This document shows, in pieces, positions 1 to 12,690 of a stretch of 64,000 nt of DNA (the first letter of the stretch is position 1; each line of letters starts with the position of its first letter). Below the pieces are notes generated by a model that was given only the letters and a program-made list of their open reading frames with translations, did no database searches and was not told the origin of the DNA. Location of the stretch: the NCBI GenBank assembly GCA_028023455.1, contig JAQFVV010000354.1:248001-312000 (forward strand), written 5' to 3'. Source of the DNA: Epiperipatus broadwayi (Eukaryota > Onychophora > Udeonychophora > Euonychophora > Peripatidae). The position numbers and the translations under genes are program-made.

Positions 1-3000
1 TGTTAATGATCCTGTTTGAGCCTTAAACAGTAAACTACTTTCCTTGCTATTATCATAAAATAACTCATCCCCAATATTCTGTTTATTTCTATATATATTT
101 AAACTCTTTTACTCTCTATGCTAGTTCTCCATCTATTTATCTTTCTATTTTTTATTAATGTGTCTATTCTTTGACACTATAATGCTCAACAATCCTCATA
201 ACACAATCATCCCACCTTTTGTACAAGAATACTGACATAGTCTTTATCCAAATGTTCTGCATACCATGCTACCCTTTTCACCCATCTTGTTACTAGTCTC
301 TATGAATAAAAAAGTAAAATTTTTTTGGATGTTTCCATAGGGTCATGACTAATTGTAATATTTTTTTATCATAATATTTATAATATATTTTTTAAGTGGT
401 TGCTCTAACAATTACATTTTTTTTATTAAGCATTGTTAATTTATAAAAGTTTTTTTACATTTTAAATTAAACATTGCTAAATATATCATGCATCTTAACT
501 ATCTTAGGATACTGGCCGATTATGAAAGCATTGAGTGCTTTAATGCTGAATTATGAATTGGCATTTGAGACTATTTCTTCAGCTGGCTGGGAACCATTAC
601 CCAAAATATATACAATATCATTATAGTTAAAATATTTGTACTGATATTTTTCTCAGCATTTTTTATTTAATGGCAGAATTATTTCCTTTGAATAAAGGTA
701 ATGGTTGAAAATTGACATATGATGTAGGACAAATATACATTCATCAATAAGACAATAGAGAAAATACAGATTTTATATATAAGATTACTTTTTAACTAAC
801 ATTAATAAATAGACAATTTAAATTAAAATAAATTTTAGTATTTTACATATCAGCAAGCAAATTTAAATACCAAATACAATAATTTACATAGGATCTTAAC
901 ACCTATGACACATAAAAGTAATCTGCAAAGGAATTCCTAGATATAAACAAAAGCAAAACTCTCCATACAGTAGTGCCACCTTGTGCTAACAAGAGTAATC
1001 AATGGATGTCAGAAGGCTTGTTGATCATGTGATGTTTAGTGATTTTATTCCTAGATATATGGACTTATTTTTTAGACTAGATGCATGTTGTATATTTTTC
1101 CTTTTTTGTAGTAGTCAATGATTAGAATGGAAAGTTGCTTTAAAATTGCTGCTCTTTTCTCTATATAAGTTTATTTAATTAGTGCATTTCTGTTACTTTT
1201 GGGGTAGCTATTGTATTTTTTATTTCATTTACTACTTATAATTAGTCTTGCTCTGTAGAGAGGGGGTTATCTTTTTTTGTCTTAATTCATCTATTGGTTG
1301 CAATCTTCAGTAAAATCTATTTTTAATAAATTAAGACAATAACCTTTATTCTAATATTAGTGTATCTATGTTGAGTCTTTAATTAAATTACCATTTTGCT
1401 ATTTGTCAAAATTAATTTAAGCTGAACCACTTTTCCTTTACCTTTTCTCTTTTCCAAGCATAGCCTAATCAAAAAAATAATCACTATTAAATTTGATAAC
1501 AATAAAAAGAGATAAGTAATTATAATAAAAATAATTAAAGTGTTATTAAATAGTAATAATAAAAAAAATATATTTTTTATAAAATTGCAAAACTGAGACC
1601 TTTTATGCATACATTTTCCTATATGTAATTAAAATATCTAATCATAGATTTTTTTAGTAATTTAGTAGACTTACTTTCAGTCCCACTTGTATCTTCTACA
1701 TTTGAAAATGATTATCTTCATTCTGACTGAGATAAGATCTCTGAGCTTAAACTGATTAGCACTGTGTGTTTCTATTGGGATATTCACATTTTGTCTGTGT
1801 TTTTGTCAGAATGATACATTTTTTAATTTTTGACAGTGAAAAATTCCCATTTACAACTAGATGTACCATATTTACCCTTCCCAGAAAAAATATTTGCTAA
1901 TACAACTTTAGACAATCCACACCGCTCAATGATGCTGTTTCTAGTCAAAAACAAATTGATATAATGTTACCGGACTGATTTAGATTTTTTACATTTTTTT
2001 TATTATTCATTGCAAAAACAAATAGATAAAACTTTGTTCTTTTATTTTTTTATGAGAAGTGGTGGTCATGTGATGTTTATTTTCTTTTATTTTTGTAAAA
2101 CCTTTCCTTTTTTTAATTCATAAACAAATAGATATGACTTCGTTCTTTTTTTTAAAAAAACATTTTTTGATTTACATTCTTTTTTTTTTTTGTTAAAACA
2201 TTTGTTTTTTTTTGGTTAAATAATGCTTTCACTGGTTAATTTTTTGTTATTTTGGATTTACATTTTTTATTTTGAGAAAACATATTTTTCTTTGATTTCA
2301 TATCTACACAAACAAGAACATTTCACTCAAAACAGGTCCCATTATGTAGATCAGACCTTCGACAGCATTGATGCAATTTGCATTCTATTCCATATCTTTT
2401 ACACTGTCTTAATGCCATTACCACAACACAAACACAATTCTTCTCTGTGGGTAAAATCCTTTTTTTGGCTGAAGGAAGGCCACCACATCCATTTCTGTAG
2501 CAGGCAAATCCAACAACTTGAACGGTAAATCTCCTTCTGCCATTTTACTTTTTTGATCTTGCAAAGTTCACACAAAGTGCATGACTTTTGTGTGAAGTTC
2601 ACTGAATCCCAATTTACACTTCTCATTTATTAAATTGGGCCAGCTAACAAGGAAAGTAGTGATGTTTGTGAATAAGTTCCAATTTGCAATACTTCATCCA
2701 AATTACAATACGTTTACCACTAAAAAGTTTGGATTGTATATTGCTACACTTTTTATCATTATGATTATTCAATACTAATGTCTGTACAAACTGTCTTAGC
2801 ACATTGATGGTAATGTTCACACACTAGCGATGTTTGAACAGTTTACAGGCCATAAGAGCTATGAGTGCCATTGCAAACAGCATATTTCTGTGCCTTTGCA
2901 TAGAAACAGTGCCATCTAGCAGTGTGGATCATTGTAAGTTGTAAAACCAAATCTTTATCAACTGAGTTAACTAAAATATTATGTTTCAAAATATGCATAA

Positions 3001-3215
3001 CTGTATTAGAGATAAGCTTTACTTTGTAAAATTAACAAAATATGCCTATGGCACTTTCAAACATTTAATTATACTAGCCATAATCATGGCATTGTTTATG
3101 GAGTAAAATTTTGTTAATATTTGTTTACATAATTAGTTAAAATGTAAAAGAAATTTCTAAGTCAGAGTAAATTTAGTAAAATTTATTGCACCAAGTATAC
3201 ACTTTCAATGCTTTC
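1..3215. other. AT-rich stretch, no gene recognised
   Basis: Very AT-rich sequence with many homopolymer T and A runs, especially 1980-2220. Short open frames (for example at 1383-1610 and 2223-2626) have biased, low-complexity composition and no recognisable domain. I see no RNA gene or clear element boundary. Confidence 0.5.
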
Positions 3216-3390
3216 AAATCGTATTCTTAGTTGGTGTGCTGAGAACATCAATTTTTTCTGATTTGAATGCTATTTGATTTTTGGTTCATTATGTATTCAT
3301 TTTGTCTCTGTTATTTTTTACTTGTGATCATTTCTCTCTTTGCACATCATTTTAACAACACTCAGATCACAACTATAGCCACATTGTCTT
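3216..3390 (+). repeat. Dispersed repeat, copy 1 (second copy near 12.54 kb)
   Basis: This stretch aligns by eye with 12535-12690. Shared blocks in the same order are GCTGAGAACAT, a TTT-rich run, a CATTATGTATT-like block, ATTTCTCTCTTTGCACA-like sequence, then an ACAACA block. The copies are diverged, with several small indels. The family is unidentified; it could be an old SINE or MITE. Confidence 0.4.
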
Positions 3391-3990
3391 TGATAATTAC
3401 AAAAGACCAATGAGTTGGTGTTGGAATTCATCTTAGATTTTTTATACATTAGAGAAAGCTGTGTTATTCTAATTCTAAGGTTTAAATATTTTCTACTATA
3501 ATCTAAAGTATCCTTTAGAAATAATTAATATTTCATAAATATTTTGTGAAAAAAGTAATAAATGTGTAAAAAAAAGGTTAGACAATTATATGATTTGTTT
3601 CATTTCCAAAATCAAAATAGGTGGTTTCTTGTAGAAAAAAACAAGAAACATAATAAAAAAATGATTAAAAAAGATTGTTTATTTAAAATTGAAATTATAT
3701 GTTTTATTTATAACTAAAAAGTAAAAAATAATATAATATTAAAAAAAAGATCTTTTCAAAATAATGCTTCATGTAAGCAACTGACTAAAAAGTATAAAAA
3801 TAACAAAGTAATTTCATTAAAGACTATGTTGGGTCATTCCATGAAAGCATTTTGTTTTTTTTTGATTTTTATGGCCTCAATGCTTTTATGAAATGTTTTT
3901 TTAATCGGATTATTTTGTCTTTTATTTTTTACTTTTTAATCAGTACATCAAATCATGTTTTTTAAAAAATCTTAAATACTATTTTTTAGT
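3391..3990. other. AT-rich stretch, nothing recognised
   Basis: Only A- and T-runs and short AT repeats are seen. There is no coding frame, RNA gene or element edge that I can support. Confidence 0.5.
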
Positions 3991-5060
3991 TTCTATCTTC
4001 TTAATGCTGATAAAGGGGATCAATGAAGTAGTCAAGAGGGTAGATGGTAGAGTAAATAATTTGAAGGAAAAACTCAAATAAGTTAAGTTAGAGATGGATG
4101 ACCATGAAAAACAGAATAAAGACAAAATGCAAGGGATGGGAAGAGAAATAGAAGAAGAAATAGATGAAAATGCATCAGGAACAGGAATACTTGTTTACAA
4201 AAGTGAGTGTGGAAGAGAATAGCTTGACACAGTGATTAAAAAAATAAAGACCCAGGAGGAGAGTAAAAGTACTAGGATAAATGCAGATAAACAAGAAATC
4301 ACATCTAGCTCAATAAATCAATTTTTGTAGGTAGAGGTTTTCCATAGTCATGTAGGAAAATCACCAATATAGCATGTGGATTGCTTGGTCTGAAGAGGTC
4401 AAGCTGTTAGCCACTTGCAAGGGACAACACAAGCCTAGTGGGAATCCTTGTTCAAAAAACCTGATAGCTTTGATGAATTATTAGAATGAGGACAATGTGG
4501 AGAGCATAAAATATAGTCACTCAAAAAAATGCTGGTCAGATGAACCTTATATGTCATTTTTCTGAAGGCAGGTTGCCAAACTGCAGGCACTAACAGCATG
4601 TCTGCTAACAAAAAACCAAATTATCAAAATACTAAGGTGAAGTTTTTGCAAACTGGTAGAACATTTGGTGATAGATACTGGATGTAAAACCATCGAATGG
4701 GTGGCCAATTTGCTCAGTGCCTTTGACAACAATAAATACAACAGCAAAGAGATAGGATTTAAACCCCTCAATAAGTTTCATAATAAAAGGAATGACTACC
4801 ATCACTAAGAGTGAATCAAAGAGATGAACAGTATAACCTGTGGTCTATAAAAATGGAAAAATCCCCAAACAATATAGAGAGAAAATGAACAACACAATGA
4901 AAAATGGTTCAAGCATAAAGAGATAAAAGCTGACTTGTGGTCTCTGTCACCAATGAAGAAATTTAGAACACAGGGTGGATCACTGGGGAAAGACATGGAC
5001 ATCAAATGGATGGTTTGGTGTCCCCAGCATCAAGAGTGATTAAGATCTCCATCACAACAA
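3991..5060 (+). pseudogene. Decayed formerly coding segment, probably a transposable-element relic
   Basis: Composition shifts from AT runs to purine-rich, codon-like sequence. The plus-strand frames contain protein-like stretches broken by stops and frameshifts. Around 4012-4200 there is a charged, Lys/Glu-rich, coiled-coil-like stretch. Around 4560-4700 and 4880-5030 there are non-repetitive segments rich in Trp, Lys and Gly. This is what an old retroelement gag-like or host-derived frame looks like after many mutations. I cannot name the family and see no conserved catalytic motif. An ancient host pseudogene is the alternative. Confidence 0.35.
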
Positions 5061-6081
5061 CAACTAGCTACTAGCTACAAACATAGCAGTATTAGATATA
5101 ATTGGATAGGTTTTATACTGAAAACCACATCAGAAAAAAATTATGGATACATGAAATAATAGTATGTATGTATTTAGGTATCTTTTGAAAGCATGAAAGG
5201 TCAAAATATAATATAATAAGGACAATGATTCCAATTCATGAATTAAAACAATTTATTAAAAAAAATATTTTTCCCTAGTGAATGAGGTATGTGTTTTGGT
5301 GGATGTAGTTGTTAGTGGTTATTGGATCAGCATGGTCATAGTACATGTGCTCTACCCACACCTATATTTCTAGGTTTAACTTCATTTCCAGGGTAACCTG
5401 TAAGTCTCAAAAGAGCAGGGTATTATAGAACAATGATGGTGGATAGAATGTGCCAGGGGTCATAAACCTAGAAGATTCTTGAATCAAATGAGCACAGCTT
5501 TGATGTGATATAATAAAACTGGTTTTCCTCAATTCTTCCTGTGTGGTTGTATCTATTTTAGTGTACAAAGTGAGATCACTGTCCCATTGTCATGTGGCAT
5601 AGAATATTTTTCACCTATGACTAAATATTCCACTCATCATGGATTTGGAGCCGCATATTTTCAGTAATTTATGACCAAGTAAATATATTAAATTATCAAT
5701 GCTAGTAAGTCCATTAACAGTGTTTATTTTGAAAGTTTTTTTAATGATAAATTAAGAATAAAATAGAGTAAGATTATTGCGATTTTGATTCTTTTCTGCA
5801 ATTGAGAAGTATTGTACTATTATTTTGGTGCATTTAGGGTTTTAGCATGAAAGAAGAAGGCTGAGAGAAAGTATTTTTTTTTTAAAAGAATAAAGAATAT
5901 AGTAGTATAAAATATAAAAATGTAGATATTTATTTTCATAAACAAGATTTATTATTGTAACTATTTTGATAATCAAAGAAAAACAAATGTACACGTAGAT
6001 TTTCTAAGATAAGAAAAAAGTGCAATTAGTCATAATTAGAGAGAGAGAGTGGGAAGATGATATTTCCTGCTCTAATTAAAT
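5061..6081. other. Intergenic, nothing recognised
   Basis: A moderately AT-rich stretch with no long frame. I found no repeats beyond short A/T runs and a short GA run near 6040. Confidence 0.5.
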
Positions 6082-6215
6082 ATGGCCGACTAGTCTTGCA
6101 TTGGTGGTCGAGAGGTCAGCGTGACTGCCATGCACTTGCAGGCAGTTGCCCAGGTTGCGGGTTCGCGTCCCGGCCGATGCTATGACATTTAAAAAAAAAA
6201 AAAATGGCCGACTAG
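6082..6215 (+). mobile_element. tRNA-derived minimal SINE with poly(A) tail and 12-bp target duplication
   Basis: A tRNA-like body (6098-6180) is followed by TATGACATTT and a 14-base A tail. The acceptor ends GCATTGG and CCGATGC pair over seven positions with one G-T wobble. The pol III B-box is GGTTCGCGTCC, and an A-box-like segment (TGGTCGAGAGG) lies near the 5' end. The 12-bp sequence ATGGCCGACTAG flanks the insert on both sides (6082-6093 and 6204-6215), so this is a genuine retroposed insertion. There is no SINE body beyond the tRNA head, so it could equally be a retroposed tRNA pseudogene. A diverged second copy at 12968-13070 favours a family. Mobilisation would need a LINE partner. 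Confidence 0.85.
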
Positions 6216-8229
6216 ACTGTCAATCGACAATATGAACTTTATGAATAAAAAAGAAAAAAGGACATATATTGAAAGTTATATAATTAAACATTGTTTAATT
6301 TTTGTGAAGTATTCATTCATTTTGGCTGACGAAATTATGTTAGTTCAAAGCCAGAAGTGATTGCTATATTAAGGGCAATATAAAACTATGTATTTAAGTT
6401 GTAGTTAATATTGTAAATTAAATATAATGAATATAAGCTTTGTGTGGAAATTAAATTCCTGATGAAATAAAAGTGTGAATAGATACATGCATGATAGAAT
6501 CAGATCAGTGGTATAAGAAGACAATTCTGAGAACTTTGAGAAATTTCTTTGTTTCCTTCCTTACATTATTATTATTATTATTTGTGAGTTCTTCAAATTA
6601 GAGTGCTGTATTTTTCACCAAGTGTCAGATGGCAGAAAAAGATCAAGAAAACTGTCTAAAAAGGTTTTGCCACATTTTCAGTTTTATCTGCGGGGATAAT
6701 TCAAACCAAATGCCCTGCTAAGCCAATACGTTTTCCGATGACTTCTTTCTAGCCTAAAGTCAAGATGTTACCTTGATTCAAAATTTCATGATTACATCAT
6801 AATACCAGGATCCCATAAAGCTAATAAGAAAACAACACTTTATCCAGACTTAATTGAAAGTTTTTAGAAATAAGACACTTATGGCAATGGTATATACTTC
6901 TTATACTAAGTATCAAAATTCTTTCAAGAAATAATAGATGAGAATAATAAGAGTTCTACATCTAACTTTAATGCCTACTTAAATTAATTATATAAACTTT
7001 TAATGAACTAACGGTTGCATGAAGTAAACTTTATAATTGCTAGCAGAATACCAAATTAAATTTGTAATCAAAAATGTGTATTGTACATCTGCTCCATGTT
7101 ATGTTATATCTATATGTTAATATTTAACAATAGTACTGTTATATCTATATGTTAATATTCAATAGTAGTTAGTATGGTATTATTAGTAGATAATTTGTAT
7201 ATTATAGTATTTACTTAATTGTTTATTAAATCTATGCTGTAATTTAAATTCAACAATCTCCCTTATTTAGATGTCTTCATGTAAGAAAAAACATGCATTA
7301 AATCACTAAATTTCTATAAATAGAACTTCAATAATAAAAAAAGAAATAATACTATAATTATAAAGAAGAGAGACAAATTACTTCTTTGATTAACCTTGTG
7401 CTGGTGTGGTCAGCAATGTGATTTACAGGAGACTGGTGCCTGAAACAAATCACAAATTATATCTTTATTTTATAGTATAAGGCATAGGTATTCAAGATGT
7501 CAACCACAGTCAATCCATTGACTGCCATGATTTCTTTTTTTTTTTAATTTGCATTAATTTATTTTAATATAATTCTAAAACATTTTTTTTTTCTTGAGTT
7601 TTTTTTAAAAATTAAGGACCAGCTTTAGAAAATAATTATTTATATGTAATTTGAAATTGTAATTTAATAAATATTTTATAAAGCAACATGGACTAATTAT
7701 AACACTAGAGGGAGCTGGAGTAATTTAACTTTTTGTCTGATGAATTTTTTTATTGGCCCGATTGAGCAAAAATTTGAATAGTTTAATTCATTAAATATGG
7801 TCTAATAGTTTTCTTTCTGAAATATATTAATATACAATAATCAGAATTGTTTTAATTTAGCTTCTAAAAAATGAATTATTTTACATTAAAATTGGTTAAA
7901 TGTAATGAAAAATTAAAAATAATGTTAATAACTGAAAAAAAATATAAGGAAAACATATGAAAAATAGCCTGCAGTAAAACCAAAGAATTATATTTCAACC
8001 AATTATTACATGAAAATGCTGGAGATTTCTTGTGTCTTAGAAATTATGATAGCTGATTATTCATTTCTGTTGTCTTTTTTCATCTAAAATTAAATATTTG
8101 AAACAAAAATCTAAATCTAGCCACATTATTAATCAATATAGTGTAAAAAGTAATCATAAAATCCATAAGTATTTATGAAAATTAGTTGCAAATAATTTTT
8201 TTAGATATCATTGAATATCCTTGATATGT
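6216..8229. other. AT-rich intergenic with a small tandem duplication
   Basis: No gene is recognised. Around 7083-7165 a block containing TATCTATATGTTAATATT occurs twice in tandem, separated by AACAATAGTACTGTTA. A trinucleotide (ATT) run of five units sits near 6567. Confidence 0.5.
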
Positions 8230-8635
8230 AAATAGTGGTCAACATTATTAACTTGCCTTGAATAGCAGTCCAGAGTTATTCACTTTTCCTTGATTATTAT
8301 TTTTGTAAAATTTAAAAAATTTTGAATTAAAGTTAAAGTTTAAGAAAATTAATGTAAAAACTTAATTATAAATTAAAAAAATTATGAAAAATATATTTAT
8401 TTCCATTCAAAATCTATTATGAAAGCAATAGCAGTCCATTAACTTGTTTTGAATAGCAGTCCAGTACTATTCACTTTTCCTTGATTATTTTTCTTGTAAA
8501 ATTTAAAAATTTTTGAATCAAAATTTATATTTAGGAAAAAAAAATTATATTTAGGTAAATTAATATAAAAATGTAATTATGAATGTAAAAAATTATGTGA
8601 AGTATATTTATGTTCAAAATCTATAACAAAAGCAT
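8230..8635. repeat. Two-copy tandem duplication, period about 190 bp
   Basis: GAATAGCAGTCCAG followed by TATTCACTTTTCCTTGATTATT occurs near 8260 and again near 8450. The similarity continues through the AT-rich remainder of the unit, with small indels. It is an old direct duplication with no coding content. Confidence 0.7.
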
Positions 8636-9012
8636 ACAACATTTTTGTTTGATTTATGACTTTGACAATTAGAAACACCTGGAAAAACAATAGTCCAAGT
8701 TGATAGTCAGTGCTTTGCAGCACTTTATAAGAAAAAATCTGGGACTATATATTAGACTCATAATCAGACATCAATTTTTTTGCAAAAAATACTGCCAATT
8801 GCAGATATTTTTGAAATTAAAATACAATAAAGTTATGAATTTACAATAAAATAAGCAAAAAATAGTGAAAATGTGACCAAAAATAGCTGATAGATGGCAC
8901 AAAAATTTTCTGGTTTGTGGTTTGAAGTCCTGAAAAAAATATAGTCACCCTCAAATACACGTTGACTAAAAAGTTGCCCCCAATGTCTAAAAATTTGGCC
9001 ACCCCTGCTATA
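8636..9012. mobile_element. Right end of a hAT-like non-autonomous element
   Basis: The sequence ending TTTGGCCACCCCTG near 9009 is, in reverse complement, CAGGGGTGGCCAAA. This is a terminal inverted repeat of the CAGGGGTGGCCAA class typical of hAT transposons and MITEs. I could not find the matching left terminus, so the left boundary is arbitrary and the element may be truncated. No transposase sequence is visible. Confidence 0.4.
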
Positions 9013-9619
9013 AAGTATACTATTACTCAGGATTTGATTGACCAGGAAATATTATCACATTTTCCTAACATTTATTTAATACATTAGAAAGAAAGGAAGT
9101 GATTTGATCATATTACAAACCTTAATCTGTTATACTTGTATGTAGTGTATACAAGTTTAAGATTCCTTTAGTAACCAGGATCCGTAAGTAAAAAAGACTT
9201 TTCTTGATGAAAATGCTATGATCCAGTCGAATTATATTAGCTGTTATATATGACTTTTATTATTTGTTATAATTTACATGAAAGAACAGTTTATTGGATT
9301 TCATTATTTCCATTTTTGATGAGATTATGGAGATATAATGATAGGATTATAAATAATCACTTTGTGTCTATATTTGTAATGATTAAGATATATGTGATAT
9401 ATTTCACACAAATAAAATGATGAGTGCGTAAAGTAAACAAATAAATAAAATACATATAAATGAATAATTGTCCATTGAGTATATTTAGCTTAGTACTTTC
9501 AAAGGAATACCTTCATTATAAAAGCTGTGTGCAAAGTGAATAGCAGAGTAAAACTATTGCTATGAGAGATGCAAAGCATATAAAAATTATGTTTGCCATT
9601 TTTTGGAAATTGCATGACA
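9013..9619. other. Intergenic, nothing recognised
   Basis: AT-rich sequence between the hAT-like end and the Penelope-like element. No gene or repeat boundary is supported. Confidence 0.5.
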
Positions 9620-10848
9620 CATCTCTTTTGTTCATTGACATACAGTCCAAATTAATAAAATAGGCCTCTTTGATCTTTCTTTTTAAGTTGTGGTGCTCCC
9701 TGCACATGACTTGAGGGTTGTCTGGCATGCAGGGATGGCCTGTGGAAGTGCTGTGCTGCATGAAGACAGAGGTATGTGTGGGGTCTGTTTGTGCTTTATA
9801 ATAAGTATAAGTGTGCTGCGATAGCCTTGTGCATAATGTTGCATTCATTTCACCATAATATGATGAACGACAATTGTTGTCCGGACAAGCTATGTTATAT
9901 ACTGCTTGCTGTGTGTGTGTATTGGAGGAAGCTTATTTTTAGTGTTGTTAAAAAGTCTGTTAAAGTTGGGGAGTGCAATAGTATAAGCTGAAATTATTGT
10001 AAAAGATTTCTGAATAAATTTGTATGTATGTTTCTTATATATGGGAGAAGGATTCGAGGTTGCTTCTGCATGTTTGCTGGATTAAGTTGATGTTTGAAGG
10101 TTCTGATTATATTATCTATGGTTTTTTTGTTATGTCTCGCATTTAATAAATCTGCTCAATATGTTTCAATGTTAGCATTTCTGTTGGCTTTAAAGCTGCA
10201 CAGTTTGGTGTTTCTGTAGAGAAATGCCTTTAATCCAGCCAGTTTTTATGTGCTAGGGTATTTGATTGATGATGGATGTGACCTCTTATGTTATTGGCTT
10301 GATTAGCATTTTGTAGTGGAAGCTCTGGAGTTCCATCTCTACTTTCAAGTCTAGGTATTTGACAGTGTTGTGAGCATCTTGGTGTGTTGTATTTATAATG
10401 AGACCCATAGAAGTGTTCAATTCTGTCTTTATATCTTTTCTCGTTTTGAGGGATACAGCTATAAAGATGTCACTGATGTAGTGAGTGTACAATACAAGGT
10501 CTATAGACAGATGTCTGGGGATGATGATTTGCTCATTTGCATTGAGGATGATGCTGGATATAATTTCATTCATAGAAAGGTCCATTGGCCAACCATTGCT
10601 AGTTAAACATAGCATAAAATGTTTTTGTTCAGCCATTGTAAAAATGCCACTACAAATTGTATGCATTGCTGGTGCATACCATGTCTTGTTAATTCTTTTA
10701 CAATGGATATGGATTTGGGTCTATCGATGGAACCATAGAGTTCTGCTATATCCATTACTGCCATGTTTGTGTTGTATGTGGGTGTGACCTTCTCGATTCT
10801 GTGTGCAAATTTTTGCTTGTGATTTTGAGGGATGATGGCTAATCAATA
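9620..10848 (-). mobile_element. Penelope-like retroelement relic: reverse transcriptase then GIY-YIG endonuclease
   Basis: Read on the minus strand, the order is that of Penelope-like elements. A palm motif A-like segment, DIAELYGSID (about 10760-10720), is followed by a frameshift. Then comes a segment resembling the GLPMG-PLS region (NGWPMDLSMNEIISSIIL, about 10600), and a YISDIF segment in the position of the catalytic YxDD motif, with the first Asp lost. The thumb-like KYLDLKVE follows (about 10350). After a degraded linker, 9890-9630 encodes a GIY-YIG nuclease remnant: VYNIACPD, then YYGEM, then CTRLSQH, and the C-terminal REHHNLKRKIKEAYFIN block. At least two frameshifts and the damaged catalytic motif make it dead. 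Family assignment rests on motif order and on the GIY-YIG domain. Confidence 0.75.
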
Positions 10849-11429
10849 AATATCTTTATATGTGCATACAGATTATAATTTATATACAGCAATTTTGTAT
10901 CGATTCATTTTTTCTATATATGTATTAATAAGTATGAAAATAAATAAGTCTTTGGTATTAAAAACATGAAGATGTATTGATAAAATTATAAGTTTTAATT
11001 GTGGTTTTAATTAACAAAGTACAATCAATAATAAATCATCTTAGAAAAATTTTGCTGCGAGATAGCTTACACATGACTGTGCGTCTGAGTATCTTCAACT
11101 TATGGACTGTTAATTTTCAATTTAAAAAAAGTCTTGAAAACATGATGCAAAACTCACCCATCTAAGAGAGATCTAGATTACAAATATTTGTATTATAAAG
11201 ATAAGATCAGACAAGGGAGAAATACTATTGGTAAAATGGTAAAGTTTTTGTTTTATAGTATATATGCATATATTATTTTAAAAGCAAGTTATATTTTATT
11301 GTATACAAAACATTTATATTAATAAGTTATTACAGTAGCATGCCTTAAAATTCAAACCAGAACATAGCATGATATGTTTAATACATTAAAGTTGATGCTA
11401 AATTTTATTGTCATTTATTCCTATGTCAT
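10849..11429. other. AT-rich intergenic, nothing recognised
   Basis: May include unrecognisable 5' sequence of the neighbouring Penelope-like element. No coding motif is seen. Confidence 0.45.
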
Positions 11430-11678
11430 ATATTTCTTATAATACTTCTTTCATATACACATCAATGCAAACAAATTTTCTTAACCTTCTTTATTTTCCT
11501 TACAGTTTAGACTGTCCAGCAGTCTACATCAGAACTCTAATCTTCTTTTTTTTTAAATTAAATCAGAGATTAGAGCTCTGATGAAGACTGCTGGACAGTC
11601 AAAACTGTAAGGAAAATAAAGAAGATTAAGAAAATTTGTTTGCATTGATGTATATGTGAAAGAAGTGGTATAAGAAAT
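11430..11678. repeat. Snap-back inverted repeat, arms of about 115 bp, with a hammerhead-like core
   Basis: The left arm (about 11430-11543) is the near-exact reverse complement of the right arm (about 11564-11678), separated by about 20 bp. The outer arms read CTTTCATATACA on the left and TGTATATGTGAAAG on the right. The right arm contains CTGATGA (11578-11584), then the stem GACTG-CTGGA-CAGTC, then AAAAC. This matches the conserved part of a hammerhead ribozyme except that GAAAC has become AAAAC. Hammerhead motifs are known in Penelope-like elements, so a decayed element terminus in head-to-head arrangement is my preferred reading. Confidence 0.75.
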
Positions 11679-12534
11679 ATATATATATGATTATATGCAA
11701 AGAAAGTGAAAGAGAGGAATAAGAGAATTATTCCTATGTCTCTCAACTACATAAATTATATTATAATACAATAATTGGGTCTCAACTGATAATTGTGCAG
11801 CAGTGAATCTAAATTTCAGTTAGATTTCAGTGGAACCTACGAGTTAAATATTGCCTGAGGCCATATTGCAAATCTTAATTTATTTTGTGAAGTTTGCCTT
11901 GTGTGGATTTCTTAAGTTCTTAATGTATTGTAGATAAGGACTTTCCAATATTTTAGATTGATTAAATTACGTTCTTAGTAAAATTCATTATCCAGATGAA
12001 AAAAGTTTCATTGAACAAGTAAAAAGTTGTTATGTTTTCTGAAATTGCCATCATTGAATATAGGAGATTGCATGATGCTATGTTTGCAGTCAGTTTAAGA
12101 TGATGTCTTATGGACATTGTATTTCACAAGCAAATAATGAATTTTAAACCATTGCTTTAGAAAAATATAAAAAAGTTTCATCCTTACCAGTGCAATAGTA
12201 ATTATTTACACTCTAAATATCATGTGACTTGCTCACTGCTCTGTAATATTTGAAAACAAAAGAGAAAGTGTTCTTAAAAACAATAATAGACTGGTATAAT
12301 ATATATTTATATGCCCTAGAATACTTACCTAGAAGTACTGCGCAAAATTTGAGAAGTGTACATTGCTTTAGAATGCTATGAAGTATATAAATTATACCTT
12401 CATCTATATAAAACTGAATCATTTTCATTTATCCTCAAATGCTAATAAAAATACTAAAATAGAATTTAAATATAAAATTTAATAACAGATAGTGTACTAA
12501 ATATGATTTTGATGCCTTTGCATTAGACTCATAA
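11679..12534. other. Intergenic, nothing recognised
   Basis: AT-rich, with short open frames only (for example 12213-12428 on the minus strand), which have no recognisable domain. Confidence 0.5.
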
Positions 12535-12690
12535 TTAGTCTGCTGAGAACATTAAGTTTTTCTTGTTCGTTACATATTGATTTTATTTAATAGACCATGT
12601 CTCTTTAATTTTATATTTGCAATTGTTTCTTTCTTCACACGTAATTTCCACAACATTTGGACAACAACCATGGCTGTGCTCTTTTGCACA
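12535..12690 (+). repeat. Dispersed repeat, copy 2 (first copy at 3216-3390)
   Basis: Shares the ordered blocks described for the first copy: TGCTGAGAACAT, a TTGCAATTGTTTCTTTCTTC-like block, then an ACAACA block. The copy is diverged and the element type is unknown. Confidence 0.4.
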
